Origin: Acidaminococcaceae bacterium
Lineage (GTDB): Bacteria > Bacillota > Negativicutes > Acidaminococcales > Acidaminococcaceae
Assembly (NCBI GenBank): GCA_022653215.1
Contig: JALCSJ010000019.1
Span: forward strand, 1 to 19,150
DNA: 19,150 nucleotides
Direction: 5' to 3'
Made by a program: the position numbers and the translations under genes
In this document: positions 7,531 through 14,609 of the stretch, piece by piece
How the letters are laid out: every line of letters begins with the position of its first letter
Position numbering within the stretch: the first letter of the stretch is position 1
The notes under the pieces: generated by a model
The model's database searches: none
Told to the model about the DNA's origin: nothing
Seen by the model: the letters and a program-made list of their open reading frames with translations, nothing else

Positions 7531-8262
7531 TTAATGTCTAATACGGCTCAGGAAATTCTGAGTTCTTAGCTGCATAGGATGCTGGAAGATTTGTTCCGGG
7601 TCACCCTGCTCCACAATAACCCCCTGATCCATAAAAATCACCCGGTCGGCTACTTCTCTGGCAAAACCCATTTCATGAGTTACCACAACCATAGTCAAAC
7701 CATCTTCTGCCAGTTTTTTCATTACCAGCAGAACTTCTCCTACCAACTCCGGGTCCAGAGCTGAGGTTGGTTCGTCAAAAAGCATAATTTGGGGACGCAT
7801 GGCCAGAGCTCTGGCAATAGCCACTCTTTGCTGCTGGCCCCCGGACAATTCTTTCGGATAGCTGTCCTTCTTGTCGGCCAGTCCTACTCTGTCCAATAAT
7901 ACTAAAGCTTCTTGCTCAGCCTCACTATGTTTAATCCCCTTCACAGACATGGGAGCCTCAATAACATTTTCTAAAACCGTCATATGCGGAAACAAATTAA
8001 ACTTTTGAAATACCATGCCAATTTTTGTACGCAAAGTGCTTAAGTCTGTATGGGTAGTAATGGGCGTTCCCTCGAAAACTATTTTTCCTGACTGTATTGA
8101 TTCCAGTTTGTTTATACACCTTAAAACAGTGCTTTTGCCTGAGCCGCTAGGCCCGATAATAACTACCTTTTCGCCCTCCACCAGCTGCAAGTTGAAATCC
8201 TTTAAGACTTCTACGGGACCAAAAGATTTAAAAACCCCTTGCATTTCTACAATGTTTTTCAT
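7531..8262 (-). CDS. polar amino acid ABC transporter ATPase (GlnQ/HisP type)
   Basis: Cytoplasmic ATPase subunit of a type I amino acid importer, 243 aa, the normal length for GlnQ-like proteins. The Walker A motif GPSGSGKST lies at 37-45 (Lys43), Q-loop Gln86, the signature LSGGQQQRVAIARALA from 139, Walker B LFDEPTSALD with Asp163-Glu164, and the switch His196 (VVTHEMGFA); all are intact. Its start overlaps the permease stop by 4 nt (ATGA), so the two are translationally coupled. It is the last transporter gene before the terminator at 7492-7523. The family is certain; the exact amino acid carried cannot be told from the ATPase. Confidence 0.95.
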   Translation of the reverse strand: MKNIVEMQGVFKSFGPVEVLKDFNLQLVEGEKVVIIGPSGSGKSTVLRCINKLESIQSGKIVFEGTPITTHTDLSTLRTKIGMVFQKFNLFPHMTVLENVIEAPMSVKGIKHSEAEQEALVLLDRVGLADKKDSYPKELSGGQQQRVAIARALAMRPQIMLFDEPTSALDPELVGEVLLVMKKLAEDGLTMVVVTHEMGFAREVADRVIFMDQGVIVEQGDPEQIFQHPMQLRTQNFLSRIRH

Positions 8263-8912
8263 GTCCGTTCCATCCTCTTTTCCAATTTGCTGGCCATAAT
8301 CATAAAGAAAGAATTCATAATCAGGTAGAGCACGGCCACCACCGTATAAACTTCAAAGCTGCGAAAAGTGGTATAAATCAATTGTTCCCCTGTACGCAGT
8401 AATTCTGTAATAGTCACTAGAGAAGCAATGGATGAATTCTTTAATGTCATGATAAATTGGCTGACCAGAGGCGGAATACAGAATTTCACAGCCTGAGGAC
8501 CTATAATGCGCACCATAACTTTAGGGTATTTCATACCTAAAGACAGCGCCGCCTCAAACTGTCCTTTGTCCACTGCCTGAATGCCGGCCCGAATGATTTC
8601 CGCAATATAAGCGCCTGTATTAACAGCCAGCCCCAATACCCCCGCCGTCATGCTGGACAGCTTAATGCCCAACTGGGGCAAGCCAAAATAGAGGATAAAC
8701 AACTGCACCATCACAGGTGTGCCACGGATAATCCACACGTAGAAAAACGCTATACTGTTGAGAAAACGATTATTGGCAATCCTGCACAAGGCACCAATAA
8801 TACCAAACATCATTCCCAATAATAAAGCAAAAAACGATATTTCCAAAGTAACAAAACATCCATCAAGAAACAAAGGAAGCTTGTCCAAAATCACGGAATA
8901 ATCTAGCTGCAT
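8259..8912 (-). CDS. polar amino acid ABC transporter permease (HisM/GlnP type)
   Basis: Inner-membrane permease of 217 aa, forming the channel of the amino acid importer, probably as a homodimer because only one permease gene is present. Hydrophobic segments lie at about 19-43, 52-76, 88-108, 145-165 and 188-207. The family pattern RGTPVMVQLFILYFGLP is at 63-79 and the ATPase-coupling EAA loop (EAALSLGM...GPQA) at about 120-141. The ATG follows AAAGGAAG. It lies 23 nt after the binding-protein gene and overlaps the ATPase by 4 nt. Confidence 0.94.
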   Translation of the reverse strand: MQLDYSVILDKLPLFLDGCFVTLEISFFALLLGMMFGIIGALCRIANNRFLNSIAFFYVWIIRGTPVMVQLFILYFGLPQLGIKLSSMTAGVLGLAVNTGAYIAEIIRAGIQAVDKGQFEAALSLGMKYPKVMVRIIGPQAVKFCIPPLVSQFIMTLKNSSIASLVTITELLRTGEQLIYTTFRSFEVYTVVAVLYLIMNSFFMIMASKLEKRMERT

Positions 8913-8935
8913 GGTTCTACTTCCTTTCCAGGTTG

Positions 8936-9778
8936 TTATTTTTTACCGATTAACCATTTGTCATATAGCTTTTTGCTTTCACCATTCTTGTCCATTTCAG
9001 CCAACACACCGTTAATTAAATCTACAAGGTCATTGCTGCCTTTCTTAACAGCTATGCCAAGCTCCGCCTTGGTGAAAGGTTCTCCTACAATTTTAACATT
9101 GGGATGGGTCTTGTCATATTCCAACTGGTTAAGAAGATCATTAATGGAAGCATCCGTTCTGCCGTTTTCCATATCCATTAGATAATCCACGGTTTCTTTA
9201 TAGCTCTTGATTGTCATATTAATACCCTGTTTTTTCAAATCCTGTGCTACTTTCTCGCTGGTTGCACCGGTCTTAACTCCCACGGTCTTGCCGTTCAGAT
9301 CCTTCGTGCTCTTAATATCTGTATTACCGGCATTAACTGCCAGAACCATACCTGTTTTCATATAAGGCTTAGCAAAATCAACGGCCTGTTTTCTTGCATC
9401 CGTAATATACATAGCTGCAATAACTATATCAACTTGACCATTTTGCAAAGAAGGAATTAAGCTGGTAAATTGCATATCCTTTACTTCTAGGGGAACCCCA
9501 AGTTTTTTCGCTATAGCTTCTGCCAAATCAATGTCATAGCCTACGGTTTTATTGGTTTTTTCGTCATGATATTCAAAGGGACGATAGTTGCCTGTGGCCA
9601 GAACCAGTTTGCCTTTCTTTTTAATTTGCTCAATGCTGCTTGCCTTGGATTTAGCCGGGGCACCGGCAGCCTTGGGTACTGTTTCTTTCTTGCCGCAACC
9701 GGTCATTAAACTAAAGACTACTAAAATTGTCAAAAGCAAAATACCTGTCCATTTGGTCAATCCTCTTGTTTTCTTCAT
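8936..9778 (-). CDS. polar amino acid ABC transporter substrate-binding lipoprotein
   Basis: Extracytoplasmic solute-binding protein (family 3) that hands amino acids to the permease, 280 aa. I place the start at the ATG at 9776-9778 because GAGGGGGA precedes it by 8 nt and a proper lipoprotein signal follows (MKKTRG, hydrophobic core, LMTG-Cys28); a longer frame to 9877 would begin inside a hairpin. The mature chain starts with a linker rich in Ala/Lys/Pro, then KGKLVLATGNYRPFEY (about 54-69), GYDIDLAEAIAKKLG and GQVDIVIAAM, the usual lobe-1 strings; NDLLNQLEY and ELGIAVKKG follow in lobe 2. It is the first gene of the block and follows a structured leader of about 140 nt. Ligand class: polar amino acid; identity unknown. 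Confidence 0.93.
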   Translation of the reverse strand: MKKTRGLTKWTGILLLTILVVFSLMTGCGKKETVPKAAGAPAKSKASSIEQIKKKGKLVLATGNYRPFEYHDEKTNKTVGYDIDLAEAIAKKLGVPLEVKDMQFTSLIPSLQNGQVDIVIAAMYITDARKQAVDFAKPYMKTGMVLAVNAGNTDIKSTKDLNGKTVGVKTGATSEKVAQDLKKQGINMTIKSYKETVDYLMDMENGRTDASINDLLNQLEYDKTHPNVKIVGEPFTKAELGIAVKKGSNDLVDLINGVLAEMDKNGESKKLYDKWLIGKK

Positions 9779-9817
9779 AAAATACTCCCCCTCATTTGTC
9801 TGGTAGTGTCTTATATA

Positions 9818-9839
9818 TAATAAAGCAATAGCTTTATTA
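9818..9839 (-). promoter_or_regulatory. second leader hairpin upstream of the binding-protein gene
   Basis: TAATAAAGC (9818-9826) and GCTTTATTA (9831-9839) form a perfect 9-bp stem with a 4-nt loop in the 5' untranslated region. It lies between the leader terminator and the ribosome binding site. Its left part (AGCTATTGCT in RNA sense) could instead pair, with one bulge, to AGCAAAGCT just upstream of the terminator stem, so an alternative fold is possible but unproven. Confidence 0.45.
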
Positions 9840-9844
9840 GCAAA

Positions 9845-9883
9845 TAAAAAAACTGCTCTTGAAAAGAATCTTTTCAAAAGCAG
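9845..9883 (-). terminator. intrinsic terminator in the 5' leader of the amino acid importer genes
   Basis: In minus-strand RNA a stem of 14 bp (9870-9883 with 9853-9866, one G-U) and a 3-nt loop is followed directly by seven U (9846-9852). It lies only about 33 nt after the predicted start of transcription and about 70 nt before the ATG. In this position it would act as an attenuator or end a short leader RNA. In plus-strand RNA no U-run follows it. Confidence 0.75.
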
Positions 9884-9922
9884 CTTTGCTTAAGTTAAAA
9901 ATGTGTAATTTTTATGAATGTT

Positions 9923-9951
9923 ATAATAAACCTTTTTACTACACTTGTCAA
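9923..9951 (-). promoter_or_regulatory. strong sigma-A promoter of the amino acid importer / hydrolase block
   Basis: On the minus strand a perfect TTGACA (9946-9951) is followed after exactly 17 nt by TATTAT (9923-9928). Transcription should start near 9916, giving an untranslated leader of about 138 nt that contains the two hairpins at 9845-9883 and 9818-9839. Confidence 0.75.
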
Positions 9952-10010
9952 ATTTTCTTTCCATAAAATTACCATAATTTAATAAAAGCTATTAACCTTT
10001 GCTTTTTAGA

Positions 10011-10030
10011 TACTGAGGCGTACCTCAGTA
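10011..10030. promoter_or_regulatory. inverted repeat, likely operator of the secreted-protein gene
   Basis: TACTGAGG-CGTA-CCTCAGTA is a perfect 8+8 inverted repeat. It ends against the -35 region implied by the TATAAT at 10051-10056, a usual place for a repressor site. No regulator gene in the window is an obvious partner. It is about 60 nt upstream of the divergent TTGACA promoter and could influence that too. Confidence 0.5.
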
Positions 10031-10050
10031 CAATTTGAAATATTTTTTTG

Positions 10051-10056
10051 TATAAT
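10051..10056 (+). promoter_or_regulatory. -10 box (TATAAT) for the secreted-protein gene
   Basis: A consensus TATAAT lies 34 nt before the ATG at 10091. The -35 at 17 nt spacing (GTACAA, 10028-10033) is poor and overlaps the inverted repeat, which fits a promoter that is regulated or needs help. Confidence 0.45.
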
Positions 10057-10090
10057 TAAGATAAGAAAAATAGGACGAGGAGGTTTTATT

Positions 10091-10633
10091 ATGAAAAAAA
10101 TGCTTAGTATTGCGTTATTAGTGATGTTAACGATTCCCTTGGCAGTCAGTGAAGCTTTTAGTTTGGGCGGCATCACAATTAATCTGCCGAGTGGTGGCGG
10201 CTCTAACAGCGGCAGTAGCAGTAGCGGTTCCTCATCTACCCAAGTAAATGCACCGGGTCTGGCGGATCATCCCACCAAAATTGAGGTAACTCTTAACAGT
10301 CCTGTGGGTTTTGATGCCAATAGCAAATATACCATTAAAGGTACCGTGCGCTTTGATGATAAACCAGGTATGAAAGTACCTGAGTATACGGAAGTATATA
10401 TTACCCCCAAGAATTCTTATTTAGAGGGAAATGTCTTCCATGGTGGCTATTATGGCAATGGTCATACCAATAGCGAAGCACAATTCAGCGTCCGCTGCAA
10501 ACCGGCTGATTATATGCTTTTGATTTATGTCAATAATTATGCTTGCGTGGCACCGGCTACCCCTGAGCTTAATGGCGGAGTTCATTCTTATGTAATGAAA
10601 AGGCTGCCTGGCAACTTAAAGTTTGCAAAATAA
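10091..10633 (+). CDS. unrecognised small secreted protein with serine-rich linker
   Basis: I do not recognise this 180-aa protein. Residues 1-22 are a clear signal peptide (MKKMLS, hydrophobic stretch, VSEA) with no lipobox cysteine, so it should be released to the periplasm or beyond by signal peptidase I. A Gly/Ser-rich linker (34-49) follows, then a domain of about 130 residues rich in Val/Tyr/Thr strands (KIEVTLNSP, YTIKGTVRFDD, EVYITP, MLLIYVNNY), resembling a beta-sandwich of the Ig-like or carboxypeptidase-regulatory kind. Two cysteines (RCKPADY and YACVAP) are close enough for a disulphide. The ATG follows a perfect AGGAGG. It stands alone between two minus-strand blocks, behind its own inverted repeat, and ends 11 nt from the convergent ATPase gene without a visible terminator. 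Function unknown. Confidence 0.75.
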   Translation: MKKMLSIALLVMLTIPLAVSEAFSLGGITINLPSGGGSNSGSSSSGSSSTQVNAPGLADHPTKIEVTLNSPVGFDANSKYTIKGTVRFDDKPGMKVPEYTEVYITPKNSYLEGNVFHGGYYGNGHTNSEAQFSVRCKPADYMLLIYVNNYACVAPATPELNGGVHSYVMKRLPGNLKFAK

Positions 10634-10644
10634 AAAATTCTTTA

Positions 10645-11403
10645 CTAAAAAGCTGCATCCATAAGGAGTTTGGTATACTCTGTCTCTGGCATGCTTATGA
10701 TTTTTTCTGTTGCTCCTGCCTCTACTATCTTTCCTTTTTGCATAATAACTACTCTGTCACAAAATTGTTGTACTAAAGCTAAATCATGACAGATAAAAAG
10801 GAAAGACATTTTGTCTGTTTTTTTAAGTTCTTGCAAAAATTCCATAAGTTGTTTTTGTACACTAACATCTAAATTACTGGTGATTTCGTCGCAGACCAGT
10901 ATTTCCGGCTCCATGGCCAAAGCTCGCACCAGGGCAGCTCTCTGGCATTGTCCGCCGCTTACTTCGTAAGGGTAGCGTTTTCCCAATTCAGCCGGTAATC
11001 CGCATTTATCCATAAGTGCTTCAATTTTAGGCAGGATCTCTTTTTGGGTCCTGCCTAAATTTTTTAGTCCTTCACTTATTCCGGCATGCAAAGTGCAGCG
11101 CGGGTCAAAAGAATCCGTCGGGTTTTGAAAAACCATTTGGATTTTTTGATAAATCTTCCTTTGTTCTTTGGCTGTCAAATTAGTTATATCATTGTTCTCC
11201 AGAAAAAGTTTCCCTTCTGATGGTTCCTCCAGACAGCAGACAATACGGGCCAGGGTGCTCTTGCCGCTGCCTGACTCTCCCACTATGCCCAAACACTCTC
11301 CCTTGGACAAAGCTATGTTTATATCTTCCAAAGCAGAAAACTTTCCCCTCTTCCCGGAGAAATATTTATATATATGTTCTGTCTGCAAAATATAATCAGT
11401 CAT
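10645..11403 (-). CDS. Nik/Dpp/Opp-type ABC transporter ATPase, second of pair (NikE/DppF-like)
   Basis: Cytoplasmic ATPase of 252 aa. Walker A GESGSGKST at 42-50 (Lys48), Q-loop FQNP with Gln93, signature VSGGQCQRAALVRALA from 148, Walker B LVCDEITSNLD (Asp172, Glu173) and switch His206 are present. The D-loop side reads DEITSNLD rather than DEPTSALD, a modest change. At 252 aa it matches nickel-type NikE (about 265) better than DppF/OppF (about 330), and it lacks the cysteine-bearing C-terminal extension of Dpp/Opp ATPases. Its ATG overlaps the partner ATPase by 8 nt. It is last in the block; I see no terminator after it. Confidence 0.9.
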   Translation of the reverse strand: MTDYILQTEHIYKYFSGKRGKFSALEDINIALSKGECLGIVGESGSGKSTLARIVCCLEEPSEGKLFLENNDITNLTAKEQRKIYQKIQMVFQNPTDSFDPRCTLHAGISEGLKNLGRTQKEILPKIEALMDKCGLPAELGKRYPYEVSGGQCQRAALVRALAMEPEILVCDEITSNLDVSVQKQLMEFLQELKKTDKMSFLFICHDLALVQQFCDRVVIMQKGKIVEAGATEKIISMPETEYTKLLMDAAF

Positions 11404-12181
11404 TTGCTCTCCTTAAGTGTGGTACTGCCTCTATTAGGTCTTTAGTATATGCCCTTTGCGGATTTCGCAAAACATCTTTGGTATTACCCTGTTCAATAAG
11501 TTCTCCGTCTTTTAACACTAATATCTTATCTGTAATCTGCCGGGCCAAAGCTATGTTATGGGTAGCAAAGATTACTGCCATATGATAGGTTTGCTGCATT
11601 AATTGTATTTCCTTAATTACCTGTTTTTGCAGGGTAACATCCAAGGCACTAGTCGGTTCATCGGCCAATAACAAGGATGGCTGCAAGAGCATGGCCATTA
11701 CTAAACCAACTCTTTGATTCATGCCTCCTGATAATTCAAAAGGATAGCTGTGCAAAATTCTGTCTGTATCCGTCAAACCGATTTTTACCATAAGTCTTTT
11801 TGCCCGGTTCATGGCATCGGTAAAACTGATGGTAAGATGAGCATTCATAGCCTCATACAGCAAATCTCTAATCTTGCGGATCTGGCACATGGCATTCTTG
11901 GAATCTTGGAACAAGATACTGATTTCCGGACCCAATAAACGTCGCAATTCTTCTTCCGAAATATTTATTAAGTCCCGGTTTTTATATTCCATGGTGCCAT
12001 CTGTTATGGCACCGCTTGAACTCAGTTCGCCTATAATAGCCCGCAGCAGGGTGCTTTTACCACTGCCGCTTTCTCCGATTAATCCTAGAATTTCACCCGG
12101 TTCCAGAGCGAAGCTGATATTATGCAATACTTCTTTTGGTCCATAATTGATTTTAAGATTCCTTATGCTTAAGAGCGGCAC
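11396..12181 (-). CDS. Nik/Dpp/Opp-type ABC transporter ATPase, first of pair (NikD/DppD-like)
   Basis: Cytoplasmic ATPase of 261 aa that pairs with the neighbouring ATPase. Walker A GESGSGKST at 36-44 (Lys42), Q-loop Gln92, signature LSGGMNQRVGL from 150 (the M in SGGM is typical of this subfamily), Walker B LLADEPTSALD (Asp174, Glu175) and His208 are intact. After the Q-loop it reads DSKNAMCQIRK instead of the usual D-P-M-T-S-L-N-P. It starts at GTG (12179-12181), which has AAAGGAG at a suitable distance, 23 nt after the binding-protein stop. The short length again points to the nickel-type branch rather than classic dipeptide ATPases. Confidence 0.9.
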   Translation of the reverse strand: MPLLSIRNLKINYGPKEVLHNISFALEPGEILGLIGESGSGKSTLLRAIIGELSSSGAITDGTMEYKNRDLINISEEELRRLLGPEISILFQDSKNAMCQIRKIRDLLYEAMNAHLTISFTDAMNRAKRLMVKIGLTDTDRILHSYPFELSGGMNQRVGLVMAMLLQPSLLLADEPTSALDVTLQKQVIKEIQLMQQTYHMAVIFATHNIALARQITDKILVLKDGELIEQGNTKDVLRNPQRAYTKDLIEAVPHLRRAND

Positions 12182-12204
12182 AATATTCAGCTCCTTTCTT
12201 AGTT

Positions 12205-13758
12205 TTATACATCCAAATCAGAGGTTATTTCGTAATAGTCACAAGGATGTGCAACTAAGCCTTTAACCTTACTTTTCGCCACCAAGCTCATTTGTAAATG
12301 GGAAGCAAACAAATAACCCCTGTCATCCAAAAGAATCTGCTGCATTTGGGCAACCAATTGCCCGCGCTTATCTCTGTCAAAAGTTATATGGAGCTCTTGA
12401 GCCAATTTTTCTAAATTGTCATTATGGTAAAAGCCCCGATTCTTCGCAGAAGCAGCTAAACAGCAAGTAGTAAAGAAATACTCCGGATCTCCGGTAGGCG
12501 CTGTTACCATGGCGCTGGCATAAACATCAAATGTACCTTTTTTTATTTCCTTTAAATGATTGGCATTGCTGTTGACTTCAACTTTGATGCCAATATCTTT
12601 TAGGGTTGCCTGTGCTGCTTCTGCCAGAATAGGAAGTTCCATACGACCCGGATAGGTAAGCCAGCGAATGGTAAGATTTTCACCATTTTTGTCTACATAA
12701 CCATCTCCGTTGGTGTCTTGCCAACCGGCTGCTGCCAAAATTTTCTTGGCTTCAGCCGGATTATACTGAAGACCATGAACCATTTTGCCGCCAAATTTAA
12801 AACTATCCGGGAAAGGGCCTACTGCCGGTGTTCCATGACCATTAAGCAATACTTTGACAAAAGCCTCTTTATTAATGCCCAAAGCGATGGCCTCTCTTAC
12901 TGCTTTATCCTGCATAAGGGAAGAATGATAATTCATTTGGGCAAAGAAAGTACGGCTCGTTGCAATGGAACTAATGTTATATTCTTTCTTGTTTTCGAAT
13001 AATTTATAGCTGGCATAAGGCAGACCATAGGTTGCATCCAGTTCCCCGCTTTGCAATGCCATGGTCATGGTATCACCATTGGTCATAGCTTTTACTACAA
13101 TAGTGTCTATTTTGGGCTTTATTTTACCCCAGTAATTGGGGTTTTTATGCAAAGTTATTTCTGTATCGGAAACAGCAGAAGCAATATAAGGCCCCGTTCC
13201 CGCCACGTTGGAATCAGCTTTAATGCCTGCCTGCATATCAATAATAGCTCCATAAGGGTCACATAAATAGTTAATAAGAGCAGGAGTAGGTTCTTTGGTA
13301 TGAATGGTGACGGTTTGTCCTTGAGCAGTTATCTTGTCAATCTTCGTGTCCAGGGGAGCTCGGTCATGAACCTTTAATAAATGCTCCAGACACTCTTTAA
13401 CAGCGGCTCCATCCAGCTTACGACCACTGGAAAAGGTAACATTATCTCTAAGAGTAATTACCACTGTATTAGGATTCGTAAATTTATAGGCCGTAGCCAG
13501 CCAAGGCACCGGTTCCATGGTGTCACTGAATTTAAACAAGGTTTCCCCCACTCCATAACGGACACAGCTCCAGCCGGAATAACTCTTATGAGGATTTAAT
13601 CCTTCATCCCCCATATCCACTCCATATCCGGTGGTACCATATACAAACTTTTTCTCCCCGGCCGGACTAGCTTGCTTAGCAGATGAACCGCACCCGACTG
13701 CCAGGATAGCCATTAAGGCAAGAGCACTTAGCCCCGCCAGGATTTTTTTCTTTTGCAT
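12205..13758 (-). CDS. Nik/Dpp/Opp-type ABC transporter substrate-binding lipoprotein (family 5)
   Basis: Extracytoplasmic solute-binding lipoprotein of 517 aa. The signal ends in a lipobox (LAVG-Cys23). Family-5 landmarks run in order: GVGETLFKF (about 71-79), VVITLRDNVTFSSGRKLDGAAVKECLEHLL, the hinge TGPYIASAV, NPNYWGK, MALQSGELDATYGLP, then AVGPFPDSFKFGG and YNPAEAKKILAAAGWQDTNGDGYVDKNG, a glycine/aspartate loop. FVTAPTGDPEYFF-like wording (here MVTAPTGDPEYFFTTCC) and the end DYYEITSDLDV are shared with binding proteins usually annotated as nickel or dipeptide type. The ligand (nickel chelate, peptide or other) is not determinable. The ATG lies inside the end of the permease gene (31-nt overlap). 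Confidence 0.9.
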   Translation of the reverse strand: MQKKKILAGLSALALMAILAVGCGSSAKQASPAGEKKFVYGTTGYGVDMGDEGLNPHKSYSGWSCVRYGVGETLFKFSDTMEPVPWLATAYKFTNPNTVVITLRDNVTFSSGRKLDGAAVKECLEHLLKVHDRAPLDTKIDKITAQGQTVTIHTKEPTPALINYLCDPYGAIIDMQAGIKADSNVAGTGPYIASAVSDTEITLHKNPNYWGKIKPKIDTIVVKAMTNGDTMTMALQSGELDATYGLPYASYKLFENKKEYNISSIATSRTFFAQMNYHSSLMQDKAVREAIALGINKEAFVKVLLNGHGTPAVGPFPDSFKFGGKMVHGLQYNPAEAKKILAAAGWQDTNGDGYVDKNGENLTIRWLTYPGRMELPILAEAAQATLKDIGIKVEVNSNANHLKEIKKGTFDVYASAMVTAPTGDPEYFFTTCCLAASAKNRGFYHNDNLEKLAQELHITFDRDKRGQLVAQMQQILLDDRGYLFASHLQMSLVAKSKVKGLVAHPCDYYEITSDLDV

Positions 13759-14609
13759 ATAACCTGTTCTCCTTTGGAAATACTTATTTTATGTCGTTCC
13801 TTGGGATCTAGATAATCCCTTACTGTGTCCCCCAACAAATTAAAGACAAAAACTGTAAGAAAAATCGCCAAACCAGGTGAAAGCACTACCCATGGTGTTG
13901 TTTGCAGCATACTTCTTCCTTCGCTCATCATGCTGCCCCATTCTGCCAAAGGTGGCTGTGCCCCTAGTCCCAGAAAAGATAACCCGGCTAATTCCATCAT
14001 CATGGTACCTATGTCCAAAACTCCCGTTACCACCAATGGCCCGCTGATATTAGGCAAAATATGCCGATAAATTATTTGTCTATTGTTACTCCCGGATAAT
14101 CTTGCCGCTGCAATATAAGGAGCGTTCTTTGTAGATAAGGTTAAACTTCTGGCCAATCTTGCGTATTTAGGCCAACTGATGACACCTAAAGCAATAATGG
14201 CATTAGACATTCCCCCACCTAATACGCCGATAACCGCTAAGGCAAAAACCAAACCGGGAAAAGCCAGGAATACATCCGAAATGCGCATAATGACTGCATC
14301 TGTTTTTCCACCCTGCCAGCCGCAAACAACTCCCATAAAAGAACCAAAAATCGTAATAACCGTAACCAAAAGAAAAGCAGAAAAAACGCTGGCCCTGCTT
14401 CCCACAATTATCCTACTCAATATATCCCGTCCATAACGGTCTGTTCCCAATAAATTATGCCAATTGGGTGACTGCATGGCTTTAGCCAAATCCTGAGCAT
14501 AGGGATCAAAGGGACACAACTTGGGAGCAAAAAAGCAAATCAGGATAATAGCTACAGCCAAAGTGATCAGCAAGATTAGTTTTTTTCGTAGTTTAATATT
14601 ACCTGTCAT
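13728..14609 (-). CDS. Nik/Dpp/Opp-type ABC transporter permease 2 (NikC/DppC-like)
   Basis: Inner-membrane permease of 293 aa with an N-terminal helix (about 9-28) followed by the DppC-type block LGTDRYGRDILSRIIVGSR (about 54-72) and five further hydrophobic segments. The ATPase-coupling EAA loop is at YIAAARLSGSNNRQIIYRHILPN (split in text: YIAAARLSG then NNRQIIYRHILPN). The ATG overlaps the upstream permease stop (ATGA) and has GGAGGAGG. Its last 10 codons, rich in Lys/Arg, overlap the binding-protein gene in another frame. Confidence 0.92.
   Translation of the reverse strand: MTGNIKLRKKLILLITLAVAIILICFFAPKLCPFDPYAQDLAKAMQSPNWHNLLGTDRYGRDILSRIIVGSRASVFSAFLLVTVITIFGSFMGVVCGWQGGKTDAVIMRISDVFLAFPGLVFALAVIGVLGGGMSNAIIALGVISWPKYARLARSLTLSTKNAPYIAAARLSGSNNRQIIYRHILPNISGPLVVTGVLDIGTMMMELAGLSFLGLGAQPPLAEWGSMMSEGRSMLQTTPWVVLSPGLAIFLTVFVFNLLGDTVRDYLDPKERHKISISKGEQVICKRKKSWRG

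Noticed and set aside
8015..8299. Plus-strand open frame opposite the ATPase and permease genes
   Set aside because: It lies wholly opposite well-supported conserved genes, has no ribosome binding site and no recognisable protein features; the same applies to the other frames opposite the large genes.
9779..9877. Longer N-terminus for the amino acid binding lipoprotein, starting at 9877
   Set aside because: The extra 33 residues are coded through the leader terminator and second hairpin, have no ribosome binding site, and would displace the lipoprotein signal. The ATG at 9776-9778 has a strong GAGGGGGA.
9779..9916. T-box or known riboswitch in the importer leader
   Set aside because: I see no T-box sequence, specifier stem or known aptamer core, and only about 33 nt precede the terminator stem.
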